64,000 bases of DNA from Streptomyces roseolilacinus (GTDB lineage Bacteria; Actinomycetota; Actinomycetes; Streptomycetales; Streptomycetaceae). This document shows positions 58,352 to 64,000 of the stretch, piece by piece. Within the stretch, counting starts at the first letter, position 1. Each line of letters begins with the position of its first letter. The DNA lies in the NCBI RefSeq assembly GCF_014649335.1, contig NZ_BMSV01000005.1, positions 186,001-250,000 of the forward strand, read 5' to 3'. The notes under the pieces were generated by a model. It saw nothing but the letters and a program-made list of their open reading frames with translations, did no database searches and had not been told where the DNA came from. Both the position numbers and the translations under genes were made by a program.

Positions 58352-59373
58352 CCACCCTCCAGCTCCTCGTCGGCGCGTTGACCCTGCTGACCAACGCGTT
58401 CTTCGTCGGCGCCGAGTTCGCGATGATCTCGGTACGCCGCAGCCAGATCGAACCGGCCGCCCTCGCCGGGAACCGGCGGGCCAGGACCACCCTGTGGGGC
58501 CTGGAACACCTCTCGGCGCTGATGGCGACCGCCCAGCTCGGCATCACCGTCTCCTCGCTGGTGCTGGGAGCCGTCGCCGAACCGGCCATCGCCCACCTGC
58601 TGGAACCGCCGTTCCACGCCGTCGGCGTCCCCGAGGGCCTGACCCACCCCATCGCCTTCGTCATCGCCCTGACCCTGGCGACGTACCTCCACATGCTCGT
58701 CGGCGAGATGGTCCCCAAGAACATCGCCCTGGCCGCGCCCGCGCCCACCGCGCTGCTCCTGGGGCCCCCGCTCGTCGCGCTCACCCGGGCCCTGCGCCCG
58801 GTCGTCTTCGGGATCAACGCGTTCGCCAACGCGATCCTGCGGCTGCTGAAGGTCGAGCCGAAGGACGAGGTGGCCTCCGTCTACACCGACGACCAGCTCG
58901 CGCGGCTGGTCAGGGACTCCAGCGAGGCCGGGCTCCTCGACCCCGAGGACGGCGACCGGCTGCGCGACGCGCTGGAACTGGGCACCCGACCCGCCGGCGA
59001 GGTCATGGTCCCCCTCAACCGCATGACCACCGTCCCGCACACCACCACCCCGCAGGACCTGGAACGCGCCGCCGCAGCCCACGGGTTCTCCCGCCTGCCG
59101 GTCACCGGCCCCGGCGGGACGCTGCTGGGCTACCTCCACATCAAGGACGCCCTGGGCGCGGCCGACCGCACCGCGCCGTTCCCCCGCACCGCCCTGCACC
59201 CGATGACGAGGGTCGCCCTCGACACCCCGCTCGACGACACCATGACCGCCATGCGCGCCGCCGGCACCCACCTGGCGGCCGTCACCGGCAACAAGGGCAC
59301 CGTCATCGGTTTCGTCACCATGGAGGACGTCCTGGAGGAACTCGTCGGCCCCGCCGCCGAACCCGCGACCTGA
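58348..59373 (+). CDS. CNNM/CorC-family protein, short (DUF21-CBS)
   Basis: A 341-residue paralogue of the preceding gene: DUF21 membrane domain (TNAFFVGAEFAMISVRRSQIEP; GEMVPKNIALAAP) and a CBS pair (AGEVMVPLNRMTT, GYLHIKDALGA, GFVTMEDVLEELVG), but no CorC/HlyC C-terminal domain. The tandem pair is common in actinomycetes and probably forms a heteromeric transporter or regulator. It is translationally coupled to its neighbour. Confidence 0.92.
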   Translation: MTTLQLLVGALTLLTNAFFVGAEFAMISVRRSQIEPAALAGNRRARTTLWGLEHLSALMATAQLGITVSSLVLGAVAEPAIAHLLEPPFHAVGVPEGLTHPIAFVIALTLATYLHMLVGEMVPKNIALAAPAPTALLLGPPLVALTRALRPVVFGINAFANAILRLLKVEPKDEVASVYTDDQLARLVRDSSEAGLLDPEDGDRLRDALELGTRPAGEVMVPLNRMTTVPHTTTPQDLERAAAAHGFSRLPVTGPGGTLLGYLHIKDALGAADRTAPFPRTALHPMTRVALDTPLDDTMTAMRAAGTHLAAVTGNKGTVIGFVTMEDVLEELVGPAAEPAT

Positions 59374-59450
59374 GCGGATCCCGCGGCCGCCGGAGCCCGT
59401 GCGGCACCGGGCCCGGGCCCCGTGCCGTACGGGGGCCCGGGCCCGACCCG

Positions 59451-60023
59451 TCAGCGCAGGTCGAGCCGCATCAGGACACGGGGGTGGCCGGCCAGCACCG
59501 AGGTGGTGTCGGCGGCGTGGACGAACCCGGCGCGCTCGAAGTTCCTCCGGATCCCCGCGTACGCCATCGTCATGTCGACCCTGGCGTCACCGCTGTCGAG
59601 GGGGTACGCCTCGACCACCGGCGCGCCGTGGCCGCGGGCGAACTCCACCGCGCCGGCGATCAGGGCGTGCGAGATCCCCTTCTTCCGGTGGCCGGGGCGT
59701 ACGCGCACGCACCACAGCGACCAGACCGGGAGGTCGTCGACGTGCGGGATGCTGCGGCTGCGCGCGAAGGAGGTGGCGGCGCGCGGTGCGACGGCGGCCC
59801 AGCCGACCGGCTCGCCGTCGTCGTAGGCGATCACGCCCGGAGGGGTGCCCTCGCGGCACAGCCCGGCGACGTACTCGCCGCGGTCCGGGCCGCGGAGCTC
59901 GTTGTTGAGCTTGGACGGGATCCGGTAGCTCAGGCACCAGCAGACGTTGGCCCCGGGCGACTTCGGGCCGAGCAGGGTGCGGACGTCGGCGAAGACGGAA
60001 GCCGGGCGCACTTCGATGGTCAT
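59451..60023 (-). CDS. GNAT-family acetyltransferase
   Basis: A 190-residue protein with an N-terminal Cys/Trp patch (CWCLSYRIP) and a GNAT core: WSLWCVRVRPGHRKKGISHALIAGAVEFA supplies the acetyl-CoA loop, and MAYAGIRRNFERAGF the last strand-helix. This branch is widespread in Streptomyces with unknown acceptors. It is convergent with the CorC pair and alone. Confidence 0.87.
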   Translation of the reverse strand: MTIEVRPASVFADVRTLLGPKSPGANVCWCLSYRIPSKLNNELRGPDRGEYVAGLCREGTPPGVIAYDDGEPVGWAAVAPRAATSFARSRSIPHVDDLPVWSLWCVRVRPGHRKKGISHALIAGAVEFARGHGAPVVEAYPLDSGDARVDMTMAYAGIRRNFERAGFVHAADTTSVLAGHPRVLMRLDLR

Positions 60024-60262
60024 GACCCCACGATGTCACGCGGCACCGACAACGCACCGGGCGCGGAGCCGGCCCACGGCACCCGCCGGAGCGGTAGGGG
60101 AGGTGGGGCCCGACGGGCCGGGCCCCACGCCGTGGGACCGGGCACGACGCCGGCCGGGGGCGACCCGCAGGAGGGGTCGGCCCGATACGCGGGTACCCGC
60201 AGGGACGTCGTCCGCCCGGACGACCGGACGGGGCGCCGCGGCGCCGTTCGTCCGCCCCCGCA

Positions 60263-61318
60263 GTGCGCGTCACGGAGGCCGGGTTGCGTTTCCACCACAG
60301 TCGTCCCGTCGACCCCGGTCACCGCCGTGTCCGCCACGGGCGCGGCTTCCGCTACCTCGACCCCCAGGGACAGCCGCTGCGCGACCCCGCCGAACTGGAC
60401 CGTATCCGCGCGCTGGTCATCCCGCCCGCCTGGGACGACGTGTGGATCTGCGCCCGGCCCAACGGCCACCTCCAGGCCGTCGGCACCGACACGGCCGGCC
60501 GCCGCCAGTACCTCTACCACCCCCGGTTCCGCGCCGAGCAGGAGCAGGCCAAGCACGAGCACGTCCTCGACGTCGCCGAGGCCCTGCCCGCCGTGCGGGA
60601 GACCGTCGAGGGCCACCTGGGCGACCGCGGCCTGACCCGGCAGCGGGTCCTGGCCACCGCCGTGCGCCTCCTCGACTTCGGCTTCTTCCGCATCGGCAGC
60701 GACCGCTACGCGGAGCTCAACAACAGCTACGGCCTCACCACGCTGCTGCGGGAGCACTCCCGCTGCCGGGGCGGCGCCGTCCTCTTCACGTACACCGGCA
60801 AGCACGGCAGGGAGATGGCCCAGACCGTCGTCGACCCCGCCGTCTGCCGCAGCCTCACCGCGCTGCTGCGCCGCCGCGGCGGCGGGGACCGGCTCCTCGC
60901 CTACTGGGAGCGGCCCGCCTGGCGCGACGTGACCGGCGCCGACGTCAACGCGTACCTGAGGGAGATCGCCGGTCTGGAGATCACCGCCAAGGACTTCCGC
61001 ACCTGGCACGCCACGGTCATGGCCGCCGTGGCGCTGGCCGTCTCGCAGCCCGCCGCGCGCAGCGAGAGCGCCCGGCGGCGGGCCATCGCCCGCGCGTGCC
61101 GCGAGGTCTCCGGGTACCTCGGCAACACCCCGGCGGTCTGCCGCGCCTCCTACATCAACCCGCGGGTGATCGAGCTGTACGAGGAGGGCGTCACGGTCGC
61201 CGCCGCCCTGCCGTACCTCGGGGACGAGGGCGCGTCCGGCGTCCCCGCCACCCAGGGGCCCGTCGAGCGGGCCGTGCTGCACGTGCTCCGGACCGGGAGC
61301 CCGCCCGAGACGGCCTGA
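60263..61318 (+). CDS. DNA topoisomerase IB
   Basis: A 351-residue type IB topoisomerase (poxvirus/bacterial type) that relaxes supercoils through a 3'-phosphotyrosine. Features: RDPAELDRIRALVIPPAWDDVWIC, the catalytic-region motifs LLDFGFFRIGSDRYAE and TYTGKHGRE, KDFRTWHATV, and the nucleophile Tyr near 296 in CRASYINPRV. The GTG start has no clear ribosome binding site and lies in a 239-bp spacer. Confidence 0.92.
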   Translation: MRVTEAGLRFHHSRPVDPGHRRVRHGRGFRYLDPQGQPLRDPAELDRIRALVIPPAWDDVWICARPNGHLQAVGTDTAGRRQYLYHPRFRAEQEQAKHEHVLDVAEALPAVRETVEGHLGDRGLTRQRVLATAVRLLDFGFFRIGSDRYAELNNSYGLTTLLREHSRCRGGAVLFTYTGKHGREMAQTVVDPAVCRSLTALLRRRGGGDRLLAYWERPAWRDVTGADVNAYLREIAGLEITAKDFRTWHATVMAAVALAVSQPAARSESARRRAIARACREVSGYLGNTPAVCRASYINPRVIELYEEGVTVAAALPYLGDEGASGVPATQGPVERAVLHVLRTGSPPETA

Positions 61319-61387
61319 CCCCGCGCGTGGGGACGTCACCGAGGCCGCCCGCCGTGCCCCGCCGCCACCGGGCCGGTGGTCCGGCGG

Positions 61388-61735
61388 TCAGGGGGCCCCG
61401 GCCCGGTGGCGGACGCCGCCGTCCTTCCTCACGCACCGGACGCGCCCGGTGGCGGCGGTGTCCCGGAACGGGTCGCCGTGCAGGGCGATCAGGTCGGCGG
61501 TGGCCCCCGGGGGCGATCCGGCCGGGGTCGGGCCGCTCCGGGAGGTCGGCGGCGACGCTGGTCGCGGCGCGCAGCGCCCGCAGGGCGGTGAACCCGTGGG
61601 CCCGCAGGGTGGGGAACTCGCGCCGGTCGTCGGCGTGGGGGAACGTGCCGGCGTCGGTACCGAAGGCGACCTCGACCCCGGTGGGGACGTCCACGACCCG
61701 CTCGGACAGCGGCGTGCGCTCCGGCGCCGTCGCAC
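61388..61735 (-). pseudogene. C-terminal relic of an amidohydrolase
   Basis: One frame gives GVEVAFGTDAGTFPHADDRREF and LRAATSVAADL. Another gives ATADLIALHGDPFRDTAA and VRCVRKDGGVRHR up to the stop at 61388. Together they match the last third of imidazolonepropionase/prolidase-like amidohydrolases, including the metal Asp in FGTDAG. The frame change lies near 61510 and there is no 5' part. It is a decayed gene remnant. Confidence 0.65.
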
Positions 61736-61819
61736 CCGGAGGGGGACGGGGCGCGACGGCGCCTCCCCGGCGGGCCGGGGACGCCGGGGAGGAGGGGGAG
61801 CGCGGGGCCGGCGCGCCCG

Positions 61820-62176
61820 TCAGTCGCGCGGGGCGTCCAGGGCCTCCTGCGCGGTGGGGTGGAACGTGAAGACCCGGTCGAGACCGACGGTCTGGAGGAC
61901 CCGGAGGAGGTCGTGGCCGACCCCCGCCAGGAACAGGGAGCACCCGGCGGCCTCGGTGCGGTGGTAGGCGGTGATGAGCACGGTGATGCCGGTGGAGTCG
62001 CAGTAGGTGAGGCCGGACAGGTCGAGCACGAGGACGCCGCCACGGGTGAGGGGGATGCCCTCCAGCGACCGGCTGAGTCGGGGCGCGGTGTGGTGGTCGA
62101 GTTCACCGGCCACCTTCACCAGGACCCGATCGGCCCCGTGGATCTGCTGGTCGATGGTCAGGAAGGGATCGGTCAC
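61820..62176 (-). CDS. STAS-domain anti-sigma factor antagonist
   Basis: A 118-residue STAS protein: VLVKVAGELDHHTAPRLSRSL, then LVLDLSGLTYCDSTGITVLI, where the Ser of DSTG is the phosphorylation site used by RsbW-type kinases. GGAG precedes GTG 62176. In Streptomyces such proteins release sigma-B-like factors. The neighbouring PAS/GAF histidine kinase is divergent and may or may not be a partner. Confidence 0.9.
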   Translation of the reverse strand: MTDPFLTIDQQIHGADRVLVKVAGELDHHTAPRLSRSLEGIPLTRGGVLVLDLSGLTYCDSTGITVLITAYHRTEAAGCSLFLAGVGHDLLRVLQTVGLDRVFTFHPTAQEALDAPRD

Positions 62177-62726
62177 CGGTTCTCCAGGCGGGATGAGGGG
62201 ACGAGGGTGGTACGGACGGGGGCGGGCCGGCTCCTCCGCGACCGGCGCCGCCCGGCCCCGTGGGGCGCCGGGCGGCCGCTCACGGGCCGGCGGGGACGGG
62301 GGCCCGGCGCGTCGACGGCGCCCGGGCGCCGCCCGTCGGGGGCGGTGATCGGCGCGGCGTCGGGGGAGCGGACCCCGAGGCCGCCGAGGGCCAAGGGGCG
62401 CTGCGCGGTACGCGCTTCGGCGAGGGGACGGCGAGGACGGCCGCACGCCTGTCCTCGCCGGTGGACGGCGTGAGCGGTCGTGCCGGTGGACTGGATGCCA
62501 TCGCCCGCTCTCCGCCTGGGTCGTTCCGTCACCATGTCGAGTACTGGTGCCCGAATCGGAGGATTTATCCTGCGGAGTGACCGACTTTCTCGTGGGAAGA
62601 AGCGCGGTACAGACAGCAGCCGCCGCGGGCCCGTGCTCCCGCGGCGGCCTTCCCGGCCGACGGCGCCCGCCCTGCGGACGCCCGTGTCGCGGCGGGGCAG
62701 GACGAGCGTGGACGAGAGGGTCTTCC
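62177..62726. other. Gene-free divergent spacer between STAS and sensor kinase genes
   Basis: 550 bp without a supported gene. A 10-bp stem (62247-62256 with 62267-62276) and an AT-rich patch with AGGATTTATCCT at 62560-62571 are visible. The patch is the most promoter-like segment, lying about 155 bp ahead of the kinase gene. Confidence 0.5.
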
Positions 62727-64000
62727 GTGGCGGGTTCCACAGGAACCGGGCAGCCGACGCCCGGTGCGGCGGCCGTCGGGGTGTTCGCCGCCGACGGGGA
62801 GGTCGGCGGGGACCTCGCGGCGGTCGACTGGGCCGCCACCCCGCTGGGGCCGCCGGACGGCTGGCCGCAGAGCCTGCGGACGGCGGTGAGCATCCTGCTG
62901 TCGTCCCGGTTCCCCATGTGGATGGCGTGGGGACCCGACCTGACGTTCTTCTGCAACGCCGCCTACCGGCGGGACACGCTGGGCCGGAAGTACCCCTGGG
63001 CCCTGGGCCGCCCGGCCGACGAGGTGTGGGCGGAGATCTGGGACGACATCGGTCCGCGCATCGACGCGGTGCTGACCACCGGCGAGGCCACCTGGGACGA
63101 GGCGCTGCTGCTGTTCCTGGAGAGGTCCGGGTACACCGAGGAGACCTACCACACCTTCTCCTACAGCCCGTTGCGGGACGACTGCGGCACGGTGGTCGGG
63201 ATGCTGTGCGTGGTCAGCGAGGAGACCGAGCGGGTCATAGGCGAACGGCGCATGGCGACGCTGCGGGACCTGGGGTCGGACCCGAGCGTCGTACGGACCG
63301 AGGAGGAGACGCTGGCCTTCGCCGGCCGGCAGCTCGACCGCAACCCGCGCGACCTGCCCTTCACCCTGACGTACCTGTTCCAGCCGGACGGCACCGCGCG
63401 CCGGGTGGCGGTCACCGGACTGCCCGCCGGGCACCCCGCGGCGCCCGAGGTCCTGGCGCCCGACGACACGGACGCGCCGTGGCCGGTCGCCGCCCCGGCC
63501 CGGGGGGAGCCGGGGGAACTCGCCCTCGAAGGACTCCCGTTCGCCGCCCTCCCCACGGGGCCGTGGCCGAAGCCGCCCGTCCGGGCCCTGGTCACCCCCC
63601 TGCAGCAGCAGGGCGGCGCACCCCACGGTTTCCTGGTCGCCGGACTGAACCGCTACCGCCCCCTGGACGCGGGGTACCGGGGGTTCGTCGAACTGGTCGC
63701 CGGACACGTCGCGGCCGGGATCTCCGGCGCGCGCAGCTACCGGGCCCAGCAGCGGCGTGCCGAGGAACTGGCGGAGCTGGACCGCGTGAAGACCGCCTTC
63801 TTCTCCAACATCAGCCACGAGTTCCGCACCCCCCTGACCCTGATCATGGGGCCGGTGGCGGAACTCCGCGCGCGACTCGGCGAGACCGACCCCCGGGTGC
63901 GCGAGGAACTGGACGTCATCCACCGCAACGGTCTGCGGCTGGGCAAACTCGTCAACAACCTGCTGGACTTCTCCCGCATCGAGGCCGGACGCATGCGCGC
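62727..64000 (+). CDS. PAS/GAF-containing sensor histidine kinase, truncated by window edge
   Basis: About 424 residues visible. An N-terminal PAS-like sensor (WAATPLGPPDGWPQSLRTAV, then MWMAWGPDLTFFCNAAYR and the TFSYSPLRDDCGTVVG segment) is followed by a GAF-like region (about 180-340). A HisKA dimerisation domain has the phospho-acceptor His near 362 in NISHEFRTPLTLI. The catalytic ATPase domain and any receiver lie beyond 64000. GTG 62727 has AGAGGG upstream. The PPDGWP start is typical of large Streptomyces kinases often fused to a receiver. Confidence 0.88.
   Translation, partial: MAGSTGTGQPTPGAAAVGVFAADGEVGGDLAAVDWAATPLGPPDGWPQSLRTAVSILLSSRFPMWMAWGPDLTFFCNAAYRRDTLGRKYPWALGRPADEVWAEIWDDIGPRIDAVLTTGEATWDEALLLFLERSGYTEETYHTFSYSPLRDDCGTVVGMLCVVSEETERVIGERRMATLRDLGSDPSVVRTEEETLAFAGRQLDRNPRDLPFTLTYLFQPDGTARRVAVTGLPAGHPAAPEVLAPDDTDAPWPVAAPARGEPGELALEGLPFAALPTGPWPKPPVRALVTPLQQQGGAPHGFLVAGLNRYRPLDAGYRGFVELVAGHVAAGISGARSYRAQQRRAEELAELDRVKTAFFSNISHEFRTPLTLIMGPVAELRARLGETDPRVREELDVIHRNGLRLGKLVNNLLDFSRIEAGRMR

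Noticed and set aside
61191..61943. A 250-codon minus-strand frame as an intact amidohydrolase
   Set aside because: Only the middle shows amidohydrolase motifs; they continue in another frame, and the 3' part runs antisense into topoisomerase IB.

Overview
The window is very GC-rich with strongly GC-biased third codon positions, many GTG starts and 4-bp start/stop overlaps. With a carotenoid/LitR locus, MbtH, FAAL and CstR genes, this points to Streptomyces or a close actinomycete. No rRNA, tRNA, CRISPR array, insertion sequence or replication origin was seen.

Region 1 (1-19.0 kb) is a biosynthetic cluster, nearly all on the minus strand and running off the left edge. Five coupled genes come first: a LanB-like protein, a stand-alone adenylation domain, a fold-type-II PLP enzyme, a stand-alone carrier protein and a second LanB-like protein. 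After a strong hairpin come a two-module NRPS (C-A-T-C-A-T), a second hairpin, and another NRPS (C-A-T-C..., cut by the edge) whose A-domain code fits threonine. An MbtH gene diverges at 18.8 kb. Both LanB-like proteins lack the elimination domain and no RiPP precursor is evident. This is the best candidate for an undescribed system: tRNA-dependent LanB/PEARL-type chemistry wired into an NRPS.

Region 2 (19.0-22.1 kb) holds a chitin-binding-domain relic, a phosphotransferase, a PRC-barrel protein with a small basic partner, and a short tryptophan 2,3-dioxygenase-like protein.

Region 3 (22.4-30.5 kb) looks like a complete bacterial ceramide locus. FAAL, ACP, a serine-palmitoyltransferase-like enzyme and an MMPL transporter lie on the minus strand. 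A bCerS-like N-acyltransferase and a CerR-like reductase diverge from them across a shared promoter region carrying two CATATG boxes.

Region 4 (30.7-34.2 kb) is a persulfide/sulfite detoxification island (persulfide dioxygenase-rhodanese, TauE exporter, CstR, membrane rhodanese). Three CstR-type palindromes link it into one regulon.

Region 5 (34.4-46.0 kb) has an SDR gene, then the isorenieratene-type locus: crtE-crtI-crtB-Rieske gene facing crtY-crtT-crtU, followed by divergent litR and litS. Three 11-bp direct repeats between litR and litS are a candidate LitR operator.

Region 6 (46.1-64.0 kb) is a mixed chromosomal stretch: a UvrA-like protein, a heme-oxygenase-like diiron enzyme with CDGSH and methyltransferase genes, a VOC protein, a 1423-residue STAND-like NTPase, two CNNM/CorC proteins, a GNAT, topoisomerase IB, an amidohydrolase relic, a STAS protein and the start of a PAS/GAF histidine kinase.
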